A DNA stretch of 64,000 nt from Corticium candelabrum. Taxonomy: Eukaryota > Porifera > Homoscleromorpha > Homosclerophorida > Plakinidae. Of the stretch, positions 24,512 through 36,529 are shown in pieces. The notes beneath the pieces were generated by a model that saw only the letters and a list, made by a program, of their open reading frames with translations, was not told the DNA's origin and ran no database searches. Both the position numbers and the translations under genes were made by a program. Within the stretch, counting starts at the first letter, position 1. Every line of letters starts with the position of its first letter. The DNA is taken from positions 2,259,876 to 2,323,875 of the forward strand of contig NC_085102.1 of NCBI RefSeq assembly GCF_963422355.1. Reading direction: 5' to 3'.

Positions 24512-25014
24512 CGAAAGAGAGGAAGTGATGACGACCAACAACGAGCAGCGTACCTTATAATTAATTTTAATTACATTAAAAGATTATTGATTAATTGTTA
24601 ATAAGTATGTGACACATTTATGCATAACGTTTTTCTAGACTACTTTTCGCGTCATAGTGGTAACTTCGTTTCCAATCATGTGATATGCCTCTTAATTACA
24701 TTAGTCTACTGCTTAATTAAGGAGAATTCTTCTAGGCGTCGAGGCATGCTATAAGAATTATTTGCTTAGTTTTGCAATATATTTTGTCGTCTTGACAACT
24801 TTTTGCGAGCAAATCGGTGGTTGACGATTTTTAAGAATGTACTCCTTTTTTGTGTTGCAAGGTACGTTTAAACACGAGGAATATACAAGTTGCTACAATA
24901 GCAAAAGTAATAAGGCACTGTATTTTAACTAATCGAACAAATATAATTTTCACAATTTACGATATAAGCTGTATGCTCTACTAATTGTAATCTAGCAAGC
25001 AATGCAGGCTACTT

Positions 25015-28000
25015 CTAAACTCCAAAGTTGTCATCTAGATGATTTCGAGCTATTCCAAGTTGCGAAATAACTTGGCCGAACGAAAGTCTGTCTGATGATC
25101 GGGGTGACCAACAGATTTTTATAATCTTCGTTAACGGCTGTGGACAGTCTCGAGGAATTGCAGGTCTTTCGTTTGCAACCACGGCATCGGTTACTTGATA
25201 ATTAAATCTGTATTGATTGAATGGAAGTTGTCTTGTCCAGATTTCCCACAACACAATTCCAAAACTAAAAATACATAACAGTAATGTCATTCATTTGTCC
25301 GCTTACACAGTGCATAAGCTATAATACCTGAAAACGTCTACTGCGGTATCGTATGGCTCTCTAAGAGTCAATTCTGGAGCTCGCCATCTCGCAGTTCCAA
25401 CACCTGCATAAGATAAACCTACTCGTTTGGGAAGTAGAGGAATATATTGAGGATTTGAGCAGTTTCGGCTTCTACTCTGTTGTTTATCGTTTCGGTTAAC
25501 GTAACCGTTAACGGTTCTCCCTAAACCGAAATCAGCCACTTTAACAATCCAGTCTTTGCTTACCAGTAGATTATCGCTTTTCAGATCTCGATGTATTCGA
25601 GGCGGTTCCAATGTGTGAAGGAAATTCATGCCTCTTGCTGAATCCATGGCAAATGATAGCTTACGCTCATAGTCAATATCAATCGATAAATCGTATAGTA
25701 CATTTCGTAGAGATCCTCGTTCCATATATTCCATAACAAGAAAAGGAACGTCTTCTGGTTGTGACTTTCCTGCACCAATGAAGAGAACGATATTCTTGTG
25801 TCTTACAGTTCTCATAAACATTATCTCCGTTTCGAAGTCTTCTATAGATTTGGGAAGACCGACAGCCACCATCTTCTTTACAGCTACAGTGATATTTCTA
25901 TAGAAAGCTCTGTGAACGTATCCAGATGCACCGGATCCAAGTAGTTCTTCTGACATCACTTCATCTTCTTCTATTTGCCATACATTGGTTAACACGGCTA
26001 CTTCCTTTTGCAAAGCACTTTCGCTTTTTCTTTTTTTGTTTAGCAATAAGAGATAAGCTGTTACACCAGCGGAAGCTACAGCAACGAATAGAGTGCTTCC
26101 TGCTGCTATCAGCCAGTACGTAGGATATTGGCATGTAGAACCAGTGAAGCCAACGTAACATTGACAGGCGGGTTGGAGACTTCCCTCGTCGAAGTTGGGC
26201 ACACACTTGCCGTACTTGCAGTGATTTACTTTGCACACGGTACAATCTGAGATTTTGCGGGCTCCAATGTTAACGGTCGTTAGACCGATTGGACAAGGAA
26301 CGCAGCCTGTATCAGAAAAAATCGTCTCTCTGTAATATCCCTTCTTACAAAAATTGCAAGGTTCATTGGATATATTAGGTGAAGTAAGTCCAGCGGGACA
26401 TCTGACTGCTAAATATTGAATGTTTAAGTGTATTATGTCAAACATGACAAGAAATCCTTTCCAATAGAAAGAGTTTAAACATACTCCTGTCCCTAAAGCT
26501 ACTGAATTGTCGTTCACTGTAAATGGTGCAATGGAATACCACATTTTTGTGTGTACAATAAACAACCAGGTTTCTAGTTGTTTGGAGGTTTCGTAACTGA
26601 TAATTTGGGATCTGTGTCGATACTTTACAGAAATTATTAGTTGACCTGGTGTTGAAACAGCAAAATAACTGCAATCGGAAGCGTTTGAAAGATTTGGACC
26701 GTTATTGCAAGCTGTCAGTTTTGACCATCTCTCTGTGTTAACATCAAAAACCCACAAATCATTTAGACATCCTTCAGAACTATCTCGACCACCAAATACA
26801 TACATTTCGAACTGCTGTATTATTGCTGCGTGAAGAAAGCGTGCGCTAGGTCGAATAGAATGAACCTTGTCTCCGGTAACTTGTGTCCAGTGGAGCATTG
26901 GTTGAAGATGCATTATCCAGGTTTCATTGGAAGCATAACGTGAATTGTAGTTAGAATTTGTTCCACCAAATAGAATGGCTGTTGTTTTATTTACAGCAAC
27001 AAATGACATTGCGGTTCGAACTCTTAATGAAGAATTTGAATGCAATAATTTTAATTTGTTGTCAGTAGCATTGTAAATCCACATTTTTATAACATTTTTG
27101 TTGCTTTTGCTGGAAATTCCAATAAGACAGCTACCGATCCAGGAGCTAACTGCATATTTGAAATATCTCTCATCTTCATCAGTAACGACATTGGACACAT
27201 ATCTTTTCCACCACTGCATGCTTGCTAGATCTAAGGTCCATATAAATGGACTCAATAAACGATGATCAATAACATTTCTGAATACTGCCGCAAATGTCAA
27301 ATAGTTGCTCTTGAAATCATTAGTTGTTACCTCTCCAAGGGAAGGAACAATATCAGGAATTGGCAGTCTTTTCCATATCCAAACGTTATGTTCGTAGAGA
27401 AATTTCCAAACTCTTGTTTTCTCAGAACGCAAATCGAGTGTGAACACTACGATGTTATACTGACCTTCAACAGTACTAGACACCACATCATAGCGACCGT
27501 CAGGAATGTCGCCTACAACGTCTTCAATAATGTATCTATTTCGTTTTAAATCAAAATTTAGTACCTTTTTGTTAGCAATGTTGAAAACAAGAAAAGTACT
27601 CCTTTCCGTTACAAGAGCACAGCCAAATGCATTTGATTGCAAATATTCGTAAAATAGTTGCAGGTGATATGGAACTGTAATTATATTTGTCCATGTCTCA
27701 TTTTCAAACTTCCACAACGTTAATCTAGCTGAAAAATAAATAAATATTGTACCTGAATAGGACGATGCCAACTTTACCTCAGAAAATGAAGGATTTGGTA
27801 AATTTGAATTAATGTAAATCCACTTGTATCTTTCTGTGCCTTCACGACTTACACATTGCAGTTCGTGCATAATACTTCTAAATTCTTTAAAATGAAACAA
27901 AACCAAAGCAGACTGATTACATTGGCAATTTGTTTGCGATTGACGAACGGCAACTGGGACGACTTTTACACGACATTGGTGAGTTCTTCCAACATCTAAC

Positions 28001-28581
28001 CAGAGTGGATCGCGACCGTCTATTTGTGATTTTCGCCAGTTGAGCAAGACTGGGTCAAAAATCCACGCATTACTTGAATTAAACAAGTATCCATTGCATT
28101 TATAGAATTCTAAAGCAATAATGTTTGAGCAAAGTTGAATCATGACAGGAGATGAGTCTAATGGAGGGAAATCGCCATTGTCTACGTTCTGCCATGAGTT
28201 TGTGTCTAGAGTGTACAACCAGTTTGCAAATCCTCTTTGCTTGTTTTTTAAAGATGCTCCTGAAATCAATAAATGTTGCCTTTTTCTCTTTCCAATTTCG
28301 ACAGTGTAAATAATCTTTCCATATGTTCTTGTTTGAGGTTCATTGATTTTCCAACCGTCAAAAATTTGCCATCCTCTGGTGTTAATATCAAACGGGGACA
28401 AATACTTTTCCTTGAATATGTCATTTGTAGCAGAAGCCATTGCTGTAGTTTTGTTATTATTGTTTCGTTTCTCTGAGCTTTTCACTTGTCCAATCAATAC
28501 ACATAAAGTGATCATGCTAATGATAGCTGACCTTGTCGTATTGCTTCTACATCCTTGCTTTTCACGACAAGTTCTCGACAT
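25015..28581 (-). CDS. Kelch-GCC2/3-EGF-TM-TKL receptor kinase, gene B
   Basis: Reverse strand; exons 28581-25328 and 25264-25015 with a 63-bp GT-AG phase-2 intron at the same codon as gene A; 1,167 residues. The first ATG puts about 20 residues before the hydrophobic signal sequence (IISMITLCVLIGQVKSS), so an internal ATG (residue 23) is also possible. Kelch repeats include FEMYVFGGRD ... LNDLWVFDVNTERW. A GCC2/GCC3-like module (CPAGLTSPN ... CVPCPIGLTTVN), an EGF-like module (CKYGKCVP ... CYVGFTGSTC) and a TM helix (residues about 819-842) follow. Kinase: GSGASGYV loop (~881), VAVKK, HRDLKSDN (~997), DFG (~1017), GTARWRAPE. The C-terminus is slightly longer than in A and C (ends DDNFGV). 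All catalytic residues are kept, so it is likely active. Tail-to-tail with gene A's side of the cluster. Confidence 0.92.
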
Positions 28582-29499
28582 TCTGAAAACACTAACTTGA
28601 TGTCGATTCCAGAGACCGTCAGTTTTGCCGGTAGAGATCGAGAAATGCTTTTGATTTGTGCGTACCCAGATCTCTATACTGTGTCTTTCACTGAACCAGT
28701 CTGAACAAGATATATGGAGATGTATTGAGATTTGATGTAGTGTATCTGTTGTCTGGAGCTCTTTCTCCTTTGAAAAATGAATGTCGAATGAAGGGTTTGT
28801 GCAAACTCCGGGATTTATAGCAAAGTGTGATGGTAGATTCTATATCCGCTAAATGACCGCTGGACGTTTTGATTTGGTTTCGACACGGAATCACAGTAAG
28901 TGATGCAAAAATAGATTCTTAAACTGCGGTAATTACATATGAACATGTACATTTCTCATAAGTCTTATGGCGGTTTTCAGATGATATTAGATAAAATTGT
29001 TAAGATCCATAGAAAGGAATGAATTATTACAATGCATTATGAAAATACATCAGACTGCAACGTTGAACGAATTCTATAAAAGAACTAATTACATAACAAG
29101 GCAGCATCATAAGATGATGTTAATTCAATTAGTTTTTATTTCTTGTTGGTATTAGGTAGTGTAGTTTTAACGAAATCGTCGACAGTGCAGTCAATTGCTC
29201 GTAAATGTTAAATTTAATATTTCCAACTAACCTAAAGAAACAGAAGGTGAGAGCTGACATTACTGAGGGTCTCGAAGATAACTTATTAAAAATTCAAGAA
29301 GGTAAAGTTGATGTTGATCATAGACAGCGTCATATGTATTGGTAAATTTCAGTATAAACTATTTGTGCTTATGCAGTTGTCAAATAAATTTCCCTCCCCA
29401 TCAGTTTGGCAAAAGATCAGTTGAGTCTACTTCAATCCTTGTCTGTTGGTTTGATGTTGTTGCCCAAAGTGAAATAGGAAATAGAATGCAAGATAATAA
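28582..29499. other. 5' flank of gene B
   Basis: Contains the conserved family 5' flank near 28600-28700 (reverse strand AGAGATCTGGGTACGCACAAA) and a diffuse match at 29025-29140 to the 5' flank of pseudogene D. No gene is recognised. Confidence 0.4.
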
Positions 29500-30139
29500 T
29501 TTTTCAATATCCGTTTATATAAGAATGTGTGTACATGACTATATCTTGAGCGCAAGTATCTCTATATACTGAAATTGCACTTAGTTGTGCAATCAGTACA
29601 GAAATTAATTTCTTAACTTACCTGTTTTCAATTTATTCAATAGCTAATTACATCTCTTTATTAAACGAACATATTTGAAACTGTAAATTGTGGTAAGTCA
29701 CGGGGCGGAATGGCCTGTGAACTCTGGCAAAGAGATCGCGATCCGATCCAATTCACGTCGGGAAGTTCATTCGATTCACATCGGATCGCGATCGGTTGAA
29801 TCCAATTTTATAATCATATGAGTTACGTTCTCGTGCGCTAAGGCTGCGGTCACACTACATCCACATTGCCATTGACATTCCGTTATGTTGGTCATACATA
29901 CAGTTGATAGCTCATTAGCGTAATGTGAATGCCAATGTAAATAGAATGTGAATGAGAATGTCAATGTGGGCTGAGATCGGCATTTAACATTGACATTAGC
30001 ATTGTTTGGGTCAGTTGACCACGCAGTCCTACGCTACTGCGATCGCTAGACAGTTTCCCTTCCATTTGTACAAAGCCTCAGTTTGCATTGACGACTTTGT
30101 CCTTTCGTGTTGACTCAATTCTTCTGTGCGCAACAAAGT

Positions 30140-31050
30140 ATGTCGACGTAACGGAATCCTGCCAGTACAACTGCTAGCGCTAGCGCAACTTCCAAACGAA
30201 AGCAGAGAGTGCAGTGGCCTACCAACGTCGAGCAGAAACTACTTGAAATCTGGGTGGACATGCTAGAGCATTTTGGTAGCGTCATGGTGACAAAGAAAGC
30301 AAATGCAGGAAAGGCAGCAGAGTTGCTCAATGAGTATACAACAACAGAAGGCGCCAACGTTCAGCTTACACCCGAGGTAGTGGTGGCAAAGGTGGACAAC
30401 ATGTCAGCAAAAGCCAAGCGATTTAATAGTCAGTTCCAGCGTCCCAAAGAAACCGGTCGTGCCACTGACGATGACGATTTGTTCATCGATGTGGAAGCTG
30501 CAGCTATGGCTTGGCCAAATTTTAAGACGTTTTTTGATGTCTTCAAGACTCATGCAACGCTTGGGCCTGGCATTGCAGATGATGCCAGTGAAGCACAGCC
30601 GCCTCTAGAAATGTCACACCTTTCTGAGGCTTCTCTCCAGAATGACATTAACAGCAAGGCATCATCTCGACCGACTACTTCTACCAGTGCTGTAATTGAT
30701 GTCAGTAGTCACCATGATGGTGATGAAGATCTTCAGCCACGAACTAAAATCGAAAGGAAGGGAAGGCCAAAGACAAACAAAAAACACCTCGTTCTCTCAG
30801 TGCTCAGGTAGCCTTTCTAGAATGCATTTCCAAAGAACAAGAAGATGCACAACGGAGACAATTCGAGCATGACGTAAAATTACAAATGCTAGTTCAAGAA
30901 AGTAAAGAGAAAAGGGAAGATTTGAGAAAAAAGTTTGAGTTGGTGGTCAGGCAGAAGAAGGAAGAAACAGGAGAACGAATGGATAGAGCAAGGATGGAGC
31001 ACCAGCAGCTAATAATGCAGCAAAACAGCTGTTCCAAGCAGAGCTATTGA
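30140..31050 (+). pseudogene. Harbinger Myb/SANT-like accessory protein (broken)
   Basis: The probable ATG at 30140 is followed after two more codons by an in-frame TAA (30149-30151). From there the frame is open to about 30777. It encodes a basic linker and a Trp-rich helical DNA-binding domain (VQWPTNVEQKLLEIWVDML ... KVDNMSAKAKRF), as expected for the Myb-like partner that helps Harbinger transposase enter the nucleus and bind ends. At an A-run near 30777-30783 the frame slips; the following frame continues with a charged coiled-coil-like tail (SLSAQVAFLECISKEQEDAQ) to about 31050. One early stop and one frameshift make this copy doubtful as a functional gene. An upstream intron removing the stop cannot be ruled out. 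Confidence 0.7.
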
Positions 31051-31343
31051 AACGCCTTTTTGACACTGGTAGAGAAAGTAATAAAGTAATCATATATTGT
31101 ATTATTGTTTAATTAATTTGTAAAGGCTTCGTTGGAACATGCATGATGCTGTTGTTGTCGAAGTGTTGTTGTAGTTGTTGTTTGTTGTTGCTGTAGTAGC
31201 TGTAATATTGATTGAATATATTACCTCAACTAATTGCTTCAAACTTTATTTAATAAAACGTATGTACTTTGCTTGTGAACTATACAAAAAGCAACATCTT
31301 TTAGGCCTACTATAGCATAGTAATTGAATTTATTAGCTAATTA

Positions 31344-32587
31344 CTATCCTGAAAAATGAACATAAATCCAGTCAACAACTACATCCCTGATCTGCCTTCC
31401 AGCTTGAAGGAGATCTGCATCATTGTCGTCTTGGTCTTGTTGAAATACATGAGGATCTGGAAATATATCGTTCTCAAAAGGGCAGCTGTAACGTTCACAG
31501 ATGTTGTGTAATCCACAACAAACTGATCCCACTATTCCTGCAAAGATTGGATCCTTAACTCTGTTTGATGAACAGATTTTCCATCTTCTTTTGAGCCTTC
31601 CAAATGCCTGCTCAACAACCCGTCGTGTTCGAATCACAGAGTAATTAAAACATGATTGCTGTGCAGTGAGATTGGGTCCATTATAGCACTTTAATGCTGT
31701 TGGACTGAGGGAAAATGCTGCATCTGCAACCAGAAAAGGTCTAATATCTTGTCCATTTATCGCCTTTGAAAATGCTGGAGATAGCGATTCCTCTAAATCT
31801 ATGTGTCTTTTCAAGCTGCTTCTATTGAATGAAAATGAAACTCCTACCGATCCAGGTCTTCCTGAATTTACAAAAGTAAAGATACCCTGAGCATCTACGC
31901 AGCCTAAAATAATAATAGCCTGAAACCGCTTGTAACAATAATATGCATCTTCATAATAAACAGGTTTCTCTATTCTCATAAACGTCCCGTCAAGAGCACC
32001 AGCACACTGTGGAAGGTGACGCGATGCTTCAACGTCACAGACCACCGGTGACAACTCATTGCCTGTAGGAAATCTGATTGATGACGGAACAATGTAACGA
32101 CGTAGTGCTTGCACTCCTGTGTGGACAATGGATACAGCAGTTGCTTTCCCTGTTCCAAAGAGAGCCGCCAGTGTTGAGAAAGAAGGGGCGTGTGCCACCC
32201 AATACAAAACAATGGCCATTCTTTTCTCTTGTGGAACAGCTTTTCGAAAACCGGTGTCTTCACGACGAAAGAAATGTGCATACAGGTTAAAAACCGTGTA
32301 CAAGACTCCCTTTGACATTCTTAAATGTTGAACGTACTGGCAATCTTCCCAGTCGGGGTATTGTCTTCTCACTTCCGTCCAAGATCCGTGTACATCATGT
32401 TCCCAAAATCCCCGTCTCCGTGGAGCACAGCAGAATCGCCTTTTGAGACTAAGCTTGCCCAGGTGTCAAATAAACTGCGGTGAGCTGGCAAGAGTCGTGT
32501 CCAGTTGCGAAGACCAACCAGAATTACTACCTGAATGAAATGTACGTACTTTAGAGCGACACCTCCAAACAAAGCGAAAGCCCACAT
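31344..32587 (-). CDS. Harbinger transposase (DDE, HARBI1-like)
   Basis: Reverse strand; exon 32587-32531 (MWAFALFGGVALKYVHFIQ), a 77-bp intron with GT (CAG|GTAGTA) and AG, then exon 32453-31344; 388 residues in one frame. The second exon opens RRGFWEHDVHGSWTEV and continues through a helix-turn-helix-like region (LAALFGTGKATAVSIVH). The catalytic core follows, with the three acidic residues in CAGALDGTF, LVADAAF and VVEQAFGRLKRRW, the signature of the DDE_Tnp_4 family. No stop or frameshift interrupts the core. If the intron is not used, translation could begin later and still include all catalytic residues. It is the best preserved transposase in the window and may be functional. Confidence 0.88.
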
Positions 32588-33232
32588 TTGGTGAAAAGAC
32601 TACCCAATCACTCTGAACTAGCAACAACTAACAGAAAAGAAAAGCATTGCGATGGCTTAGCGGCATTTCCGCACCACACCCACTTCTTTTCGCAATGACA
32701 GAAGTACAGGTGTTACCTCTTGCCCACATGCCATTAGTATGCAATTAATGTGAATGACAATGTGACCCTAATGTTAATGTAGAGTGACCGCAGCCTAAGA
32801 ATGTAGTCAGAATTTCAAACCTGCCTTACTCTTCTTCGATGACGATAAGTTTCAAATGTTCCCGTTGACTTATAAACCTTTCCACACGCAAATTTAGAGC
32901 TCATCATTACTCCTAGAATTTAAAGTTTTATTGTAAAGCAATTTTAAATCCTTTTTGATTGATTTACCTACTTGTGTAGCATTGATATGCAGCCAAGTCT
33001 TCTAGGCAATCGAAAAAATTGTTTTATATGTGGCTTTTCTATTTACTTCTAGTTTAATTGACTGGCTACTAGCAGAAATGCTGCTAATGATCTGAGCATA
33101 GTGAATCATTAAGGTAGACTAATTGATTAACTGACAAGGCACAGCTGGACATGACGTCAAACATCTCATTGATCGATTGAACTTTGCAGTGCTGCTGTAG
33201 CTCAGTTGGTTCGAGAGTCATCTTACGGATAT

Positions 33233-34032
33233 CTGGGACCATATAGGGTAGAGCGACGCCCCTGTTATCGGACACCATCAATCATCTGACAGCCGTGCAA
33301 GAAATAAATAAAGTAAGACTGAGCTTTGTTAAAGCCCACAGTAAGAAGGATTAGTAAAGACTGATTCCAGACGCGGGACTGCCAAAGGCTTGAAACGGCT
33401 ATGCTAGGACGGTAAACGTGATCCTTCTCTGCGACCCCGTTCATCAGACACCATCATCATTCACCTGACACGACCCCCCTTATCAAAACGCAAACGCAAT
33501 TCTGCAACTTCGCACCTGAGATAGGTTTAGAGGTGACTAGCTAACACAACAACACTATCACTGTCTCTATTTACTACTCTCCAGAAGAGATAGCGCACGT
33601 TCGTTGAGTCGAGGTAACGTCTCTTTCGTCGGACAGTTGTTTTTAATAATGTCATGAGAGAGAGTTGGAAGGAAATATTGTACGGTACCCAATTCGTTTG
33701 ACCTTTATTTGACTCAGCAACGGTTATTAGCGAAAACTGCTGAATGTTCTCTACTGACAAGCTCACTCTGTTGGCATCTACTAACCCACCGGTGCTGTCT
33801 AGTCTTCCCAGCGTAAGAATTTTAATTCTTGAGTGTCTTGCAGCACAACTGAACAGGCTTGATGCACACGAATGTAGCAGACGATTCACGTCATACATGC
33901 TCGAGCTTTGCGGTGAGCACATTCTCCCGACTCGCACAGAAACAGTTCGTTCTTTCCTTTCAACGCCCCTAAATTGTTACTTGGCTCTGAATAGGACGTG
34001 TGCATGTGTTTCTATCTCAGTTTGATATCTAC
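33233..34032. other. Unassigned region with one long reverse frame
   Basis: A reverse-strand frame of 136 codons (33937-33527; contains TLGRLDSTGGLVDANRVSLS) has no recognised domain. It lies downstream of the candidate exon at 34033-34151 and could belong to the same split or decayed gene, but no splice chain was convincing. Confidence 0.25.
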
Positions 34033-34151
34033 CTTTGCTAGACCTTGCACCGTCACGAAGTGCAGCACGTCATCTTTGGTATAACCAGCTGTACCAAATG
34101 CAGGAACTTTGCTCATTATCAGAGCAGCTAGAACCTTCACTCCTGCTTCTT
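34033..34151 (-). other. Candidate internal exon, unknown gene
   Basis: On the reverse strand an acceptor (TTTACCTAG) is followed by 119 nt of open frame that ends at a donor (AAG|GTAGAT). The peptide EAGVKVLAALIMSKVPAF continues GTAGYTKDDVLHFVTVQ and has the composition of a real globular protein segment. The family is not recognised. It may be an isolated exon of a decayed gene or a gene fragment. Confidence 0.35.
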
Positions 34152-34799
34152 CTAGGTAAATTTGAATTAGATTACGTCAAGTAATTGTCAATGCTCGCTA
34201 CACAACGATCGACTTTCTTTGCAAAGGGTAAAAGAGCGTTTTAGCACTTCAATCCTGCCCTCTCATCTGTTTCGGTTGTCGTCTTCAATTGTTGAATGGC
34301 TAGTTCGTTCAAGCGACAGCTTTCACACGTTCTAGTGGGGGCGTGGTTGCAGAGGGAAATGACTCAGAATTGCTATCAAGCACTTTAGGCAAGCGTTCTG
34401 CGTTCTGCGGCGTTTCAGATAACTTAATCTAATCAACTTCAGTCATTTGAAACCTAGAGCTGTTGCTGAGAAGGTAAGAAGGCAGGAAAATGGGTGTCCG
34501 ACGATTGGGGCCGTTACCACGGGCGTTTGACCGACTGTAACCTCATACAGATCTTGGCTGACATGCAGAGTAACAACAGGATTTGTAGGTAAAGAGTTGT
34601 TGATTATCGATATATAAGTAACTAGGCTGAAGAATGCGTGTGTGCAATTTAGACGTTACTGTCCGGTAAACTATGCGTTTGTCCGATGAACGGGGTATGC
34701 AAGGCTCCGCACAGTTTTCAATCTCACTCTAAGCAGAGAAGAGGTACAAAGCTCTCTTTCGGTGTGCTGAATTAAACGTTGGATACCTACATTTTTGAC
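34152..34799. other. Intergenic, nothing recognised
   Basis: No gene, RNA or repeat could be supported. Confidence 0.3.
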
Positions 34800-35640
34800 G
34801 TAGTAGGGACTGCGTTCAAAAACGGATAACTGAAAACTCGCGTCCGGAATATGATGGTGTCCGAGGAACGGGTCCGCGCTCTAGCAAGCTCAGGTCACAC
34901 TGATTGCGACTTCTGCCATAATTTTTCTTGGGTAAGAAACTCACACACAATTCTATGTTGACTCGGGATAACAAATGAGTACTTGGTCGTGCAATGATGT
35001 GGCAAAGGCTTGCGACTGAGACAAAGTCCATCAGCTGCCGGGGTCCACGAACGGACGTAGCGTGGCATGAGCTAGACCGGGCTATAACAGCAGCATTGAT
35101 AGGCGTTGTCATAAAAATTGTGGACTGTAAATATGTGTGAGGACCAAAACTGTATATACACACCCCATGTTTCAGTCAGGATGTGCCACTGCTTGTGTCG
35201 TCTCAGTCAATTAAAAATTTATAAAAATGGGTGTGTCGATAAAAGCGGGCGTGTTACGTTACATTGGGAACTTTAATCTCCAATTCTTAGAGGTTACGCT
35301 ACATCCAGGTGTAGGCGAAACTTCGGGTGCCCACACAACAGTTAGAGCTGCAGTCGGCGCTTCTGAGAGTACCAGGAAAGGCTCCAGGAGATTACACGAA
35401 AAATATTTCCTGCTCAGTACAGGTACCCAGCAATCTGGCTGGGGTTAAACGTCTATCGGCTGCTCCTTATCCATTTGCCATTTGCCATTTGCCATTTTTG
35501 TAGTCATGATCTGTTTATGATGGTAAAACAATTTGACAAACATTCTTTTTAGCCTTAATGGTGTACAGATATATCATTTAGCGTAAGTATAAATGATAAT
35601 GTATATATAGCTCTATTACGTTGATTTTCAAATTTTAATT
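34800..35640 (+). repeat. Segmental repeat R3, copy 1
   Basis: Matches 58380-59120 in the same orientation. Shared landmarks: CTTGGGTAAGAAACTCACAC, GAGTACTTGGTC, ACTGAGACAAAGTCCATCAG, GGTGCCCACACAACAGTT, GGCTGCTCCTTATCCATTTG and CATGATCTGTTTATGAT. Both copies lie on the 3' side of a kinase copy (relic E and pseudogene D), so R3 probably travelled with kinase duplication. No coding function is seen. A CATTTGC short tandem (three units) is present near 35471-35500. Confidence 0.75.
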
Positions 35641-36529
35641 GTTATATATATTAATATATATAACTATTAATTGAGAAGCCAGGAACGCACAGCAGGAGGT
35701 AACGTCATAAGAAACTAGAAACAAACACTTACGCAATTTCATTTTCTTGGAAAGCTGAGGACAGCTGGACGTTTGCTTTGTCGACTAAATTGTTTGAAGT
35801 TTTAGATGGAAGCTATATAATATTTTCACTTTTGCTTAGGGTAAAGGAGACACAAATACCTTAAGGTACGTTTACATCGAAACTATCTATATTTCTGATT
35901 TGACCTGACGGCCCATATGAAATTGTGTGCTTCACAACTTTGCAACACTTACTTTATATCATCTGATGTAGTGTTCATATATGCTACGACTGTTAATGCC
36001 AGGTCAACGATTAATCAATTATGCACATTACACTTTCTAAATAAGCAAATATATTATTTTAAACAGTTGAAAATTTTGAAAAAAATATTTTAACATTAAT
36101 GATATGTTAATATATCATTTGGGTAAATTATTCATAATAAGATACATATACAAATTTGTCATAGTTATAAAAATTAAATTGTTATATCTACAATAAGAAT
36201 TTGTCACGTTTTCTTGTTGTACATACGTGGCCTATTTTTTAACATATTGTTGATGCGGAATAGCGTTGTATCACTTTCGAACAATTTTTTTTATAAATCA
36301 AAAGTTTGAAATATATGTTTTGGCAATTGTTTGTTTATTACAAAGTTTGATACAATAGCGGAGAGTACCACGTTAGCATGTTCGTGTGACCAAATTCAAA
36401 TTCCAAACAAATGCAATTATTGCAGTTTTCAATGATAGAGTAAACTCTACACTCTCGCATGTAGTTGAATACTACTGTAACGGCTAAATTTATTTTGTTC
36501 CTAATTGCAATATTGTAACCTACATGTTC
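35641..36529. other. 3' flank of kinase relic E
   Basis: AT-rich. The segment 36190-36480 (CATACGTGGCCTATTTTT, AGAGTACCACGTTA, ATTATTGCAGTTTT, AGTTGAATACTA) recurs at 54820-55115 and more weakly at 59225-59480. It marks conserved 3' flanking DNA of the kinase family. Confidence 0.5.

Larger units (their letters stand above)
29842..32795. mobile_element. PIF/Harbinger DNA transposon, 2,954 bp
   Basis: Terminal inverted repeats start GGCTGCGGTCACACTACAT on the left and GGCTGCGGTCACTCTACAT on the right (reverse strand), about 25 bp with few mismatches. It is flanked by a 3-bp target duplication TAA (29839-29841 and 32796-32798), the size and sequence typical of PIF/Harbinger. It carries the two genes of that superfamily in convergent orientation: a Myb/SANT-like protein on + and a DDE transposase on -. 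Two paralogous empty sites in the window (57393-57395, 22872-22874) confirm the ends. Confidence 0.93.
29500..33232 (+). repeat. Dispersed repeat R1, copy split by Harbinger
   Basis: 29500-29841 plus 32796-33232 together match, in inverted orientation, 56950-57738. Landmarks are TTTCAATATCCGTTTATATA at the left end, GAAACTGTAAAT, GATCGCGATCC, CACGTGCGCTAAGAAT (interrupted here), CATTTCTGCTAGCAGCCAGT-like, and TAGCTCAGTTGG at the right end. The right end resembles the 5' half (A box) of a tRNA but no B box follows. It is probably an old non-autonomous element, duplicated before the Harbinger insertion. Confidence 0.7.

Noticed and set aside
32369..32587. A separate 72-residue protein upstream of the transposase
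   Set aside because: The first 19 codons are better explained as transposase exon 1, spliced over a 77-bp intron; the rest is intron and out-of-frame exon.
33187..33232. A tRNA gene at TAGCTCAGTTGG
   Set aside because: Only the 5' half is tRNA-like; no B box or 3' half follows, and the same sequence recurs at the end of repeat R1.
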